Shown: positions 43,610 to 55,974 of the stretch, piece by piece
Position numbering within the stretch: the stretch's first letter is position 1
Layout: each line of letters opens with the position of its first letter
Source: Diorhabda sublineata
Lineage: Eukaryota > Arthropoda > Insecta > Coleoptera > Chrysomelidae
Direction of reading: 5' to 3'
DNA: 64,000 nucleotides
Assembly: GCF_026230105.1 (NCBI RefSeq)
Contig: NC_079483.1
Coordinates: forward strand, 9,045,312 to 9,109,311
Made by a program: the position numbers and the translations under genes
Notes under the pieces: model-generated
Told to the model about the DNA's origin: nothing
Database searches by the model: none
Seen by the model: the letters and a program-made list of their open reading frames with translations, nothing else

Positions 43610-44032
43610 TTTCATGCTTTGTTATGAAAAAGTTTAACAAACTAACCAAAATATGATTTTTTCCACAAAAAGTGTTTTTTCTTATACAAAATAATTGTTT
43701 CTTTACATCTTTTTCTGTGAAGCTACTTTCACAAATTAACGTTTCTGTTAAGATTTATCGATTGATAACGATAAAAAATGCGCCGAGAGTGCGACGACTC
43801 TTTTACTTTTTTAATTACGTTCGCAATGTGAAGTCGGTCATTATCGTGAAAAAAATGACCTTGCAAAGGGCGCTTGTTTGGTCACTCAATAAAAATTGAT
43901 TGTTTGGTATCATGGTAAGTAATCAATCGGGAAAAATGTCTTTTCTATCCCAATAAACGGTCCAAATGAGCTTTAGAAGTATCAGAAATTTGCGTAGGCT
44001 AAAATTTCGTTGTTTGCCGTTCAGTTCCTGCC
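43610..44032. other. Unassigned
   Basis: Nothing recognised; a 75-codon open frame on the plus strand (43672-43899) has no recognised similarity. Confidence 0.25.
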
Positions 44033-44266
44033 GTTCTTTGTGGTCATTATATACAGGGTGTTTCAAAAAAGGTGATCCTGTCTCTAATATACATAGAAAA
44101 ATAAAAAATATTTAGGGTTTGCTGAGTAAAAAATTTTCGTAACGCCATTCGTATTCATAATAATTTATTTACTGAGCAAACCGCAAATGTTTTTTCACTT
44201 TTCTATCTATCCTAGAGAAAGAATCACGTTTTTTGAAACACCCTATATATAATCACCACAAAGAAT
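44033..44266. mobile_element. Complete foldback MITE (CAGGGTGTTTC family)
   Basis: Arms of about 75-90 bp: TTCTTTGTGGTCATTATATA, CAGGGTGTTTCAAAAAAGGTG on the left against the reverse complement on the right (TTTTTTGAAACACCCTATAT, ATAATCACCACAAAGAA). A shorter inverted pair (GGGTTTGCTGAGTAAA / TTTACTGAGCAAACC) continues toward the loop. Total length about 234 bp, no coding capacity. The CAGGGTG core flanked by TATA suggests TA-targeted mobilisation. Confidence 0.85.
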
Positions 44267-45039
44267 GATCTTACATTGTGGATATAAAAAAATTTGGGTC
44301 GCGAATGACCAGTCATTTTAAAAATCGAATGTGAGCTAAATAACCCATTCCATAAACCTTCCTGTTTACAGATACACCCCAATTTAACACCCCTTGCTTA
44401 AAAAAATTAACATAAAGGTGTTGGTGGAGTGAAACCACTAACACCCATGAAGATAGAGTGCGAATATATCAAAAATGACAAGAATTCCAACGATTTTTTT
44501 CGGATTTCTTAAAAACTTATGATAATCCGAGTCAGATGCAGTAATAAATCCGAATAAATTTCATTTAATACGTCCATTTTTCATGACGTAGAACAGGTCG
44601 AGAAATATCCGGTTCCGATTCCTGTCACGTAGTATCTTTGTGAATTCTAGAAAATTCTCTGCGGAAAACAGTGAAAAGAAATATACGGATGCTATTCAAA
44701 ATATGGCTGCTCCTATTCACATCTCCATTATCGATAAAAACTTTCAAAAAGCATTATAACAGTTTGGGAAAACTATAAATAAAATAGATAGCGTGAAATA
44801 AGCGAAGCAATGTAATACTGAATTTAGGTAGGTACAGTTGAATCAAAACATTTTCCAAATACATTGTTTCGAGTAGGTTAAACGAAATAAAAAATTCGCG
44901 CTTGCAATTTTTTGTTTTTTTAATTTAATCCCAGCTTGACAAAAAATCAATTTAGGTACGGGAAAATGAAAAATGTCTCAGAATTCTTCCAAAAAAACGC
45001 AATTTTTGTAGAACGAAGTGTCTTAATAATAATATACAG
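44267..45039. other. Unassigned AT-rich stretch
   Basis: No bounded element or gene recognised. Confidence 0.3.
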
Positions 45040-45168
45040 GATGTCGTTATCAAAACACGTTCTGAGTACGTTCCCTATTAAAAATGTCAAACTTATGAAG
45101 GCGATGTCAGTTTTGACATATTCCCATCAGTGTTGCCACTTCTTAAAACTTAAAGAACCACCCTTGTA
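45040..45168 (-). mobile_element. mariner 5' end fragment, copy 6
   Basis: Only the 5' TIR and UTR survive (right edge TACAAGGGTGGTTCTTTAAG at 45168, then AGTGGCAACACTGATGGGAA). It matches copies 2 and 5. The transposase is absent. Confidence 0.75.
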
Positions 45169-45370
45169 GTATTTTAAACACCAAGATGTTTAAGATTATT
45201 ATCATTATTGACCAAGCACTAAGGTAATATTTCGCGAAGTGCTTCACCCGGAACGAAATTGAAGTTTAATTATGTATATAAATGTATATAAATTTCTCAT
45301 TTCTTAGACTTTTTGATATGTATAGGTTAGAAAATTTTCTTGATTTTAAGCCTCATCGAATTTTGAATTT

Positions 45371-45540
45371 TGAATAAAAATCGTTAGTCACTTAAACTCA
45401 TGAACGGCTGGACAGATTTGGCCAATTTTGGTCTTGATTCATTTGTGGAGGTCCAGAGAAGGTTTGAAAGGTGAATAAATATGAAAAAACTCGGAATTAA
45501 ATAAAAAAAGCTTGTTTTTTCTTGATCTTTTGTAACAAAT
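45371..45540. mobile_element. Repeat-like block before the 167-bp satellite, possibly Helitron-related
   Basis: CTCATGAACGGCTGGACAGA then TTTGGCCAATTTTGGTCTTG is a phrase I associate with dispersed Helitron-like elements of insects. Given the Helitron helicase fragment at the other end of the satellite, it may be part of the same element. This is inference from memory of the motif. Confidence 0.35.
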
Positions 45541-45543
45541 CAA

Positions 45544-48500
45544 TTTTCTGAATGCAACTATAATATTTGACATTTGACAATCAACTATAAATAGATTGAT
45601 CAGTCTTAAGTTCAGTCACAAATTGAATATCTGAACGCATCCATAATATTTGACATTTGACAACCAACTATAAGTAGATTGATAAATCTTGAGTTCTGTC
45701 ATAAATTAATTTCCTGAACGCAACTATATTTGACATTTGACAACCAACTAGATATAAGTAGATTGATAAATCTTAAGTTTCATCACAAATTGAATTTCTG
45801 AACGCAACTCAAATATTTGACATTTGACAACAAACTATATGTAGATTGATAAATCTTGAGTTCTGTCATAAATTAATTTCCTGAACGCAACTATATTTGA
45901 CATTGGACAACCAACTAGATATAAGTAGATTGATAAATCTTAAGTTTCATTACAAATTGAATTTCTGAACGCAACTCAAATATTTGACATTCGACAACCA
46001 ACTATATGTAGATTGATAAATCTTGAGTTCTGTCATAAATTAATTTCCTGAACGCAACTATATTTGACATTTGACAACCAACTAGATATAAGTAGATTGA
46101 TAAATCTTAAGTTTCATTACAAATTGAATTTCTGAACGCAACTCAAATATTTGACATTCGACAACCAACTATATGTAGATTGATAAATCTTGAGTTCTGT
46201 CATAAATTAATTTCCTGAACGCAACTATATTTGACATTTGACAACCAACTAGATATAAGTAGATTGATAAATCTTAAGTTTCATCACAAATTGAATTTCT
46301 GAACGCAACTCAAATATTTGACATTCGACAACCAACTATAAGTAGATTGATAAATCTTGAGTTCTGTCATAAATTAATTTCCTGAACGCAACTATATTTG
46401 ACATTTGACAACCAACTAGATATAAGTAGATTGATAAATCTTAAGTTTCATCACAAATTGAATTTCTGAACGCAACTCAAATATTTGACATTCGACAACC
46501 AACTATATGTAGATTGATAAATCTTGAGTTCTGTCATAAATTAATTTCCTGAACGCAACTATATTTGACATTTGACAACCAACTAGATATAAGTAGATTG
46601 ATAAATCTTAAGTTTCATTACAAATTGAATTTCTGAACGCAACTCAAATATTTGACATTCGACAACCAACTATATGTAGATTGATAAATCTTGAGTTCTG
46701 TCATAAATTAATTTCCTGAACGCAACTATATTTGACATTTGACAACCAACTAGATATAAGTAGATTGATAAATCTTAAGTTTCATCACAAATTGAATTTC
46801 TGAACGCAACTCAAATATTTGACATTCGACAACCAACTATATGTAGATTGATAAATCTTGAGTTCTGTCATAAATTAATTTCCTGAACGCAACTATATTT
46901 GACATTTGACAACCAACTAGATATAAGTAGATTGATAAATCTTAAGTTTCATTACAAATTGAATTTCTGAACGCAACTCAAATATTTGACATTCGACAAC
47001 CAACTATATGTAGATTGATAAATCTTGAGTTCTGTCATAAATTAATTTCCTGAACGCAACTATATTTGACATTTGACAACCAACTAGATATAAGTAGATT
47101 GATAAATCTTAAGTTCTGTCATAAATTAATTTCCTGAACGCAACTATATTTGACATTTGACAACCAACTAGATATAAGTAGATTGATAAATCTTAAGTTC
47201 TGTCATAAATTAATTTCCTGAACGCAACTATATTTGACATTTGACAACCAACTAGATATAAGTAGATTGATAAATCTTAAGTTCTGTCATAAATTAATTT
47301 CCTGAACGCAACTATATTTGACATTTGACAACCAACTAGATATAAGTAGATTGATAAATCTTAAGTTTCATTACAAATTGAATATCTGAACGCATCCATA
47401 ATATTTGACATTTGACAACCAACTATAAGTAGATTGATAAATCTTGAGTTCTGTCATAAATTAATTTCCTGAACGCAACTATATTTGACATTTGACAACC
47501 AACTAGATATAAGTAGATTGATAAATCTTAAGTTCTGTCATAAATTAATTTCCTGAACGCAACTATATTTGACATTTGACAACCAACTAGATATAAGTAG
47601 ATTGATAAATCTTAAGTTTCATTACAAATTGAATATCTGAACGCATCCATAATATTTGACATTTGACAACCAACTATAAGTAGATTGATAAATCTTGAGT
47701 TCTGTCATAAATTAATTTCCTGAACGCAACTATATTTGACATTTGACAACCAACTAGATATAAGTAGATTGATAAATCTTAAGTTTCATCACAAATTGAA
47801 TTTCTGAACGCAACCCAAATATTTGACATTTGACAACAAACTATATGTAGATTGATAAATCTTGAGTTCTGTCATAAATTAATTTCCTGAACGCAACTAT
47901 ATTTGACATTTGACAACCAACTAGATATAAGTAGATTGATAAATCTTAAGTTTCATCACAAATTGAATTTCTGAACGCAACTCAAATATTTGACATTCGA
48001 CAACCAACTATAAGTAGATTGATAAATCTTGAGTTCTGTCAAAAATTAATTTCCTGAACGCAACTATATTTGACATTTGACAACCAACTAGATATAAGTA
48101 GATTGATAAATCTTAAGTTCTGTCATAAATTAATTTCCTGAACGCAACTATATTTGACATTTGACAACCAACTAGATATAAGTAGATTGATAAATCTTAA
48201 GTTTCATTACAAATTGAATATCTGAACGCATCCATAATATTTGACATTTGACAACCAACTATAAGTAGATTGATAAATCTTGAGTTCTGTCATAAATTAA
48301 TTTCCTGAACGCAACTATATTTGACATTTGACAACCAACTAGATATAAGTAGATTGATAAATCTTAAGTTTCATCACAAATTGAATTTCTGAACGCAACC
48401 CAAATATTTGACATTTGACAACAAACTATATGTAGATTGATAAATCTTGAGTTCTGTCATAAATTAATTTCCTGAACGCAACTATATTTGACATTTGACA

Positions 48501-49517
48501 ACCAACTAGATATAAGTAGATTGATAAATCTTAAGTTTCATCACAAATTGAATTTCTGAACGCAACTCAAATATTTGACATTCGACAACCAACTATAAGT
48601 AGATTGATAAATCTTGAGTTCTGTCAAAAATTAATTTCCTGAACGCAACTATATTTGACATTTGACAACCAACTAGATATAAGTAGATTGATAAATCTTA
48701 AGTTCTGTCATAAATTAATTTCCTGAACGCAACTATATTTGACATTTGACAACCAACTAGATATAAGTAGATTGATAAATCTTAAGTTTCATCACAAATT
48801 GAATTTCTGAACGCAACTCAAATATTTGACATTCGACAACCAACTATATGTAGATTGATAAATCTTGAGTTCTGTCATAAATTAATTTCCTGAACGCAAC
48901 TATATTTGACATTTGACAACCAACTAGATATAAGTAGATTGATAAATCTTAAGTTTCATCACAAATTGAATTTCTGAACGCAACTCAAATATTTGACATT
49001 CGACAACCAACTATATGTAGATTGATAAATCTTGAGTTCTGTCATAAATTAATTTCCTGAACGCAACTATATTTGACATTTGACAACCAACTAGATATAA
49101 GTAGATTGATAAATCTTAAGTTTCATCACAAATTGAATTTCTGAACGCAACTCAAATATTTGACATTCGACAACCAACTATATGTAGATTGATAAATCTT
49201 GAGTTCTGTCATAAATTAATTTCCTGAACGCAACTATATTTGACATTTGACAACCAACTAGATATAAGTAGATTGATAAATCTTAAGTTTCATTACAAAT
49301 TGAATTTCTGAACGCAACTCAAATATTTGACATTCGACAACCAACTATATGTAGATTGATAAATCTTGAGTTCTGTCATAAATTAATTTCCTGAACGCAA
49401 CTATATTTGACATTTGACAACCAACTAGATATAAGTAGATTGATAAATCTTAAGTTTCATCACAAATTGAATTTCTGAACGCAACTCAAATATTTGACAT
49501 TCGACAACCAACTAGAA
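45544..49517 (+). repeat. 167-bp dimeric satellite array, about 24 dimers
   Basis: Two related monomers alternate. The 80-bp A monomer contains TTTGACATTCGACAACCAAC, ATATGTAGATTGATAAATCT and TGAGTTCTGTC. The 87-bp B monomer contains TTTGACATTTGACAACCAAC, TAGATATAAGTAGATTG and TTAAGTTTCATCAC. Occurrences of GACATTCGACAAC at a 167-bp spacing near 45985, 46152 and 46319 set the dimer period. Between 47090 and 48780 the order is irregular (B-like monomers repeat, and a third type with ATCTGAACGCATCCATAAT appears). The array ends abruptly at the helicase fragment. Confidence 0.95.
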
Positions 49518-49526
49518 GTATATTGT

Positions 49527-49761
49527 CAGACAAAGAGAGCAACGTCTGGTCTTTGCGATGACCATAAATAAATCGCAAGGCCAATTGTTGGAAGTTTGCG
49601 GAAGCAACTTAGAGTTTCCCTGTTTCGCGCATGGAAATTTATACGTAGCGTGTTCGCTCGTCGGAAAACCGTCACACAACAAAAAATCTAGTTTATCAAA
49701 AACCTTTAAATTGATTAACGGACTTTATCCCAAATGTGTGTGTCTGTCAATACCAAATTGA
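49527..49761 (+). pseudogene. Helitron PIF1-like helicase, C-terminal fragment
   Basis: Helitrons encode a Rep-helicase protein for rolling-circle transposition. Codons read FAMTINKSQGQLLEVCGSNL, EFPCFAHGNLYVACSLVGKP, matching the last helicase motifs of PIF1-type enzymes in Helitrons ('AMTINKSQGQT…G..L..P.FSHGQLYVA.SRV..'). Ser replaces Thr/Gln-like positions and Leu replaces Arg in 'SRV', which would remove the arginine finger. The frame stays open to TGA at 49759-49761, about 75 codons. The rest of the helicase is missing because the satellite array begins directly upstream. Confidence 0.85.
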
Positions 49762-50827
49762 AACCTTATAAATAGCTAATATTTCAGAAAATCTGTTTTG
49801 TAATTAAGCAACAACCCGTGAAATTAATCGCAAATAATAATAAAACATTCATACCCAGTATTTTTTTATTTGTTTTAATAAAAAAAGGATTCTTTTTGAA
49901 CATTTTAAGTTTATTTTATACAAAAGTTAAGGACTTTTATTTATCGATTGAGGCAGTTCAAAGTCTGTAGGGTCAGTTAGTTATTTATATTTTATATTAA
50001 CAAAATTTTTTTTCGCTTGTTGTTGTTTTCATTGTGATTCAAAGATTGATTTGTTGTCTAAATAAGTTAGGAAAGGGGTTAACAATAAATAATGATGAAT
50101 TAACTTTCTGTAATAAGAGTTTTTAGCACAATATACCGAGGAACTATTGCCGATGTTTCCAAAAATTGATGCTTCAACAAAAACTGTGATTAATGAAAAT
50201 GTGTTGCCGCTTATTTCCAAAAAAAAAAAAAAATTCGAAAAACAAACGATTTGCGTTACCCTACTTACTGATAATTTTGTGTTGGTGAAGTATCTAGAAA
50301 TAGGGGACGTTTCAATTTACAAAAAGTATTTATTGAAGCTTTCAATTCGGTCCTCAACGGCCGCTTCATTTTAAAAACTTTTCCCCTCGAACTTTTTTAA
50401 TAACATGTAGTTTCCTTGTTTAAGAGGAAATTGTATTTTCATAGACGGTAGGTTCGGGAAGATATTTCGAATTTTTAAATTGATTTTGAAGGCGTTTTAT
50501 GGCTACACTATATTTTTAAATATCTTACGCGGATTCTCTCATTTTTTTTTCCAATATAAACCTATTATATATTCCTTGAATATCAAAAAATCTACATTTT
50601 CAGAAGAATAACTCTACGAAGATGAAAAATTCTACAATGAGGTTATATTTAGAGTTCGGTGGATATAAAAATTTATGTTACACTAATTTTCTTCTTTTCT
50701 ATCGTTTTTAGTTTTACGTTTTGGCCTCGATTCTGCTCTACTTCCAGCCATCATATTCAAATTAAACTTTGTACACTCAAAAGTTGAAAACAATGCAATA
50801 ATCCAGTCAAAATATTTAATTATCTTG
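49762..50827. other. Unassigned AT-rich stretch
   Basis: May include the 3' part of the Helitron, but no CTAG terminus with hairpin could be assigned. A plus-strand open frame at 50147-50374 interrupted by A15 is not recognised. Confidence 0.3.
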
Positions 50828-50843
50828 ATTAGGTTAGGTTTTG
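50828..50843 (+). repeat. Short TTAGG-like remnant
   Basis: GATTAGGTTAGGTTTTG; only two units. Confidence 0.5.
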
Positions 50844-51329
50844 GTTTGATTAGATTCGACAGGATTAATAAATTTCTATCTTTATTACTTCGCTTGAGAG
50901 TAAAAAAGATAGAGGTAGTAGGAGGACTACGTAAGCGCGCAGTCTCAGACTTACAAAACTGAGAAACAGCCATCAACAAATCTGTACATATTAAGCATGG
51001 GCTTAAAATGATAAATTAAAGTTAAAAGCATGTTTCTCAAGGTTTTTAAGCTGTATTTTAGATAAACTATAATTCATTTTTTCCTTTTTAGTATAACTAA
51101 CCTTTAATTTTTTGTTTTATAGTTATTTTGAGCTCGTCTTTGTTATAGAGATGTGTTGATGGTTGCATTTCGAATACTGCGCACTTTCGTAGTTTGCACA
51201 GTTTTCTCATTCAAAGGATACAAAACGAAATTCATTAATCCTGTCGAAACTAATCAGGATAATCATATATTTTGATCGTTGGTTTTCAACACGTGTGCAA
51301 ATTTTAAATTGAATCTGACCGCTGAAATT
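50844..51329. other. Unassigned
   Basis: A 98-codon minus-strand frame spans 50683-50979 without recognised similarity. Nothing else seen. Confidence 0.25.
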
Positions 51330-51850
51330 AGTGCGTCCCAGAAGTTCCATACACTTTTTATAAAAAGATTCGTCAAATTCCTCGAAATAGCACTTTAACT
51401 GCCGACATCACCTGGAGCTGGAGCATCTTTGAGTACGAAGGAGCTAAATCTGGCGAATAGGGTGTATGAGATAGCAATTCAAACTTTGATTAATCAATTT
51501 TGGCCATTTCAATAACGGATGTGTTAACTGGTACATTTTTTTGATAAAACACTTTCTTATTAACTGTCTCTGCTTTATTTTTTCGCTCAAACGTTGAAAT
51601 AAGTTCGCAGTTGATAGTTTATCTTTTTTCAAAATAGTTAATGAAAATTATCCCACGCATTTTCCAAAAAACCGACGCCATGATCTTGTCTGCAGATGGA
51701 ACGGTCTCAGCTTTATTCGGAACCAGTTCTCCCTTTTCAGTTCATTGTTTTGATTGTTTTATTATTGAGGATGTGAAATCATAGATCCACGTTTCATCCA
51801 TGGTTATGAAACGTCGTTTTATTTCTATGAAACATTGCCAAAAACTCGAT
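51330..51850 (-). pseudogene. mariner (irritans-type) transposase remnant
   Basis: Leftward reading: FITMDETWIYDFTS (first catalytic Asp intact, about 51815-51775), KQSKQ, EKGELVPNKAETVPSADKIM, ASVFWKMRGIIFINYFEK (51680-51630), AETVNKKVFYQKNVPVNTSV (second catalytic box 'HQDNAP' changed to YQKNVP), EMAKID, SKFELLSHTPYSPDLAPSY. Few frameshifts but stops and a lost Asp; the N-terminal domain was not found beyond 51850. Confidence 0.82.
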
Positions 51851-52299
51851 GTATTGTGAATATTTTTGCCGGCAATTTTACCGACAGAAGATAATCCCTC
51901 AAATGTAGCTCAAGCTCATCCTATCGGGGAATTTTGGACAATATTGAGTACAAATGTGTACAAGAAGGGTTGTGAAATCGATCCTGCAGCTTAAGACGAC
52001 TGAATTCAACCTCAAGTTTTTTTCCTCGACGCCGTAATAATCAAGTTGTTGTGTTGAATTCTATAGCAAATATTTCGAGTAACTCAGGCACCAATTTGAT
52101 CCAATTGAGGCTAGATAAGCTCAATTGTCGCAGAAGATAACTTCTAAAAGAAATGCATCGTTCATAACTCTATAAAATCTGGAATGACTCGAGATAAACT
52201 ATGACAAGAGGAAAAAATTTAGGTTAGATTAATAACGTAGCTAATTAACTAACAAACAACTTTTATTTAAAAAAAAAAAAAAACATTTGAAAGCAGACT
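51851..52299. other. Unassigned, possibly a decayed protein-coding stretch on the minus strand
   Basis: The minus strand at about 51860-52140 gives partly open frames (KKLEVEFSRLKLQDRFHN, LELHLRDYLLSVKLPAK) with the helical, charged look of a retroelement Gag. I cannot assign it. An A14 tract lies at 52268-52284. Confidence 0.25.
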
Positions 52300-52598
52300 A
52301 TTTTATTATGGTGAAGAGGATGGCAAAATCAACAGAGTTGCGCGCTTTCCAAAACTACTGTTCGCGAATAACTTCACCGAGATTGAACACCCACAATATA
52401 GCCACGATCTGACACCGTCTGACTATTTTTTGGTATAATGGTATAGAATCCTTAGTCAGACGTTTTGAAGAAAGGATTGCGTGAAAACTATATTGAAAAA
52501 ATGATTAATTCGTGTCAGCAAAGAACTGATGGATCGCACTACGTATTTCTTAAGTTATAATCAGGTTAAAGCTGGAAATGTTTCAGACAATCCTCGTA
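52300..52598 (+). pseudogene. mariner-like transposase C-terminal fragment
   Basis: LLFANNFTEIEHPQYSHDLT then PSDYF (52360-52430) corresponds to the 'EHPPYSPDLTPCDYF' block that holds the third catalytic Asp. LKKGLRENYIEKMINS follows after a gap. The end at 52598 (GACAATCCTCGTATTA) resembles a mariner 3' terminus. Too short for a subfamily call. Confidence 0.6.
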
Positions 52599-53740
52599 TT
52601 ATAGTTTAATATTGAGTTGAATCATCCTGATGAGTTGCTAAGCTCAGAAAATTGCGGAATAAAACAATTTACTTAGCACTGTAAAACATGTTGAGCTGTT
52701 GAGTTGATGCAGTAATTCAGTCCATCGAGACCCTAACTGGATAATTGTAGGTTATGGTAAGATGACGTAGGACTTTCGTTGCATGCACTAGCGGCCTCTG
52801 TTCATAAGATTTCTTCTTCAACAGTTTATTATAAGTATAAATATCGTTTCAAATAGATAAATAAATTAATAAATGATTTAGTATGCGATTCAGTGCAACT
52901 CGATAAGTTTATTTTTTCAAACAATCCTCTATATATCTACACCAAAAACAACTTATTTTGGAAAATAAGTTTTCTCGACACGTTTTTTCCGGTAGTCCAT
53001 AACAATGACAGGGGTGGTATAGCATCCGAACATCTAACGTCGTATCAAACATAGGCGCGACCGAAATATCCATCGAGTATCTACTCTATCTAATCCCTTA
53101 GTTCAAAAAATAACAAAAGAGGGATCATTAATTACGAAACACACTGTATATTTTCCATTAATCGAATAAGGTAGGTCAAGTTGTAGATTAAAATAAAGTT
53201 GAAGCTACAGATGATCTAGAAATGGTGAAAAATAAGGGTTAAAAAGCGGCTTCATAAAAAAGGTGAACAGTAAATAAGGAAAAATCCTTTTCTGAACAAT
53301 ACTTTTAATATACTTATATGGAAACAACTCTAAAAAGAAAAGAATTAAATTTAAAATATTTTAGTTTCTAAATATTCATAATACATCTTGATAGTACCAA
53401 AAATTTCCATCCAGCAACGATATATAGGCATTATTTCAGTCTAATTCAGTCTAATTTCAAAAAATGTAGCAAAGTTCAGATATTCCTAAAAACATGATAG
53501 ATCCATCGGCACAAGCTGGTGCTGATTCACACCTAATCATCGTCAATATCTCGAATTTTCAACAAAAATTCTCGTTAGAAATTCCATATTTATATCTAGA
53601 AAAAATCTTCACGCCACCAATCTTGGGATTCTCAATATTTTTCATCAAATCCACTCCTTCTATGGTAACTCATTGATATGGAATGTATGGGGTTTCGTAT
53701 ACACTGCGACTCAAAGGATCTAATGTGTCCCTCTCATTCT
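52599..53740. other. Unassigned AT-rich stretch
   Basis: About 1.1 kb with no recognised gene, repeat or transposon end. Confidence 0.3.
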
Positions 53741-53744
53741 AAAA

Positions 53745-55050
53745 AGTCTGGAATGTGGGATGTCTTCAATTATCAGAGGACATCATCTTCTATTTCAAGC
53801 GCTTCCAGATGTAGCGCTCTGGAGTTTCTTACTGGTTCAAACTTCGAGTGAATGTGAATTGGGGCTTCATCCTCTGTGCAGCAAAATTTGCACATCGCAT
53901 TATCTGCTAAGTATAATATCTTCAGGTGTCTTTGCCCGCCTCCTATAGGTTTCAAACTTCGAGATAATGTGGATAGAGGCTTCGTCCTCAGTGCAGCAAA
54001 GCATGCAGACTGCATTATCTGCTAGGTATACCGTCTTTAGATGTCTCTGCCTGTCCAAGTCCCTGTAGGCTTCAAACTTCGAGATAATGTGGATAGAGGC
54101 TTCGTCCCCAGTACAGCAAAGCCTGCAGGCTGTATCATCTGCTAGGTCTACCGTCTTTAGGTGTCTCTGTCTGTCTAAGTCCCTGTAGGCTTCAAACTTC
54201 GAGATAATGTGGATAGAGGCTTCGTCCCCAGTACAGCAAAGCCTGCAGGCTGTATTATCTGCTAGGTCTACCGTCTTTAGGTGTCTCTGTCTGTCTAAGT
54301 CCCTGTAGGCTTCAAACTTCGAGATAATGTGGATAGAGGCTTCGTCCCCAGTACAGCAAAGCCTGCAGGCTGTATTATCTGCTAGGTCTACCGTCTTTAG
54401 GTGTCTCTGTCTGTCTAAGTCCCTGTAGGCTTCAAACTTCGAGATAATGTGGATAGTGGCTTCGTCCCCAGTGCAGCAAAGCCTGCAGGCTGCATTATCT
54501 GCTAGGTCTACCGTCTTTAGGTGTCTCTGTCTGTCTAAGTCTCTGTAGGCTTCAAACTTCGAGATAATGTGGATAGAGGCTTCGTCCCCTGTGCAGCAAA
54601 GCCTGCAGACTGTATTATCTGCTAGGTCTACCGTCTTTAGGTGTCTCTGTCTGTCTAAGTCCCTGTAGGCTTCAAACTTCGTGATAATGTGGATAGAGGC
54701 TTCGTCCCCAGTGCAGCAAAGCCTGCAGGTTGCATTATCTGCTAGGTCTAGCATCTTCAGGTGTCTTTGCCTGTCTAAGCTCTTGTAGGTTATTCCAATA
54801 ATTGGTTTTGCTTCTATCTATTTTCTTTTCCAGTGTTTTTCACAGTGTTCTGTAGCTGATACCACAGAAAAGATTTAGAATCCCTTCTAGTGCAGCTGTT
54901 GGGTATAATTTCATAGACCCGGCTGCACATATGCAAGAGATAATTTGTAAATTGTTTCTTTTGGTTTTCAGACTAGTTTTAGTACCCTAAACTACTGCCC
55001 TATATGTGATAATTGGTCTGACAATTGCCATGTACATCCATTTTAGGATT
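53745..55050 (-). pseudogene. Jockey/I-type LINE remnant with amplified zinc-knuckle region
   Basis: The upstream part (55050-54840) reads LKWMYMAIVRPIITYRAVV, then LKTKRNNLQIISCICAAGSM, KLYPTAALEGILNLFCGISY. This is the segment after the RT domain in jockey/I-type LINEs ('…TAVVRPILTYGA.VWW…KIQRLAC..I.GAM…PTAALE.LLNL'). The RNase H domain is not seen. From 54790 the codons are the C-terminal zinc-knuckle repeated eight times (separate entry), and the last copy leads to an acidic C-terminus (LHLEALEIEDDVL) ending near 53773. Frames shift between the two parts. Confidence 0.72.
53800..54785 (-). repeat. 120-bp coding-derived tandem array, about 8 copies
   Basis: The unit is exactly 120 bp (starts at 54061, 54181, 54301, 54421, 54541 and 54661 in register, plus two diverged units to the left). 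Each unit encodes 40 residues centred on CRLCCTGDEASIHIISKF, a LINE-type C-terminal knuckle (Cys-x2-Cys…His), with the final Cys of the usual 'CEC' apparently replaced. Because 120 is divisible by three, one frame stays open from 54754 to 53900 for 284 codons without a stop, and the leftmost copies continue in a shifted frame. Inner units are almost identical; outer ones diverge. Confidence 0.92.
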
Positions 55051-55974
55051 TTTGGGTTACAACCCCAATTTCTCCCTGAAAGTTTCTGCAAACAATCAGA
55101 GCTCATGTGGATTTGGTGATTATGGGATAATTTCGTATATATCTGATAAAATAACCAAAGCTCAAAATGACAAATTCCTAAAATTTATTTCACTTAAACA
55201 ACAGATATGATAAACAGATAAGAACTGATTCGATTCTGTGGTCTAGATCTGCCTATTTCACGCAACGAATCACCAATTTTTTGTAAATTAAAATACTTAT
55301 TTCAGCGTCTAAAATAAACATGGTCGGGGATAGAGTTTTATATTCGAATAAATTAAAAATTTTAGATAAATCAGTCAGTAGACAAAAATAAATTGTTGCC
55401 CAGTTCAATCCATTCGTATTCTACGTCCGAGATATCCGTGAAATATGACACGACTTTACCGAAGCATAGAAAATCATTCCTTTCGGTCATCTAAAAGCAA
55501 TCAGTAGTAGCTGCTAGCACGCCTTGATGGATATTGAAGTTTTTTCAAAGGAAAACCGAACAGATAATAACAATAATTTTCTATCCTCGAGACCTTTGGA
55601 TGTCATGTTCATTCACATCATTTTTATAAATATTGACTTGATTTCGTTCGCCGTCGAGAATTTTCACTTATTTTTTAAAGAAAATTGTAGTATACAGAAC
55701 GGAAATTCGTATCGTCCTACACCTCCTAGAGCCTTATTTTGATATTATTATCACATTTTGGAACTTCCGATTATTAACTAAAATAAACAAAAACAAAATG
55801 GATTCTTTAGTAATTGTTTCTAAGAAAAACACAACTTAAACAGGTAACAAAAACAATACAAAGAAACGGAAACAGAAAACAGCACTCGGCGCACCCGCTA
55901 AACTATTCGATTAACATATTAAAACAGGACCGGCTTCTCGGTCTATGTCAGTAGATGAGTGTATGGGCCTTTCT
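55051..55974. other. Unassigned AT-rich stretch
   Basis: No gene or bounded repeat recognised. Confidence 0.3.

Noticed and set aside
45544..49517. CRISPR-like array
   Set aside because: Units are contiguous monomers without unique spacers and the context is an insect genome; it is a satellite.
50147..50374. 75-codon plus-strand frame
   Set aside because: It crosses an A15 tract and has no recognised similarity.
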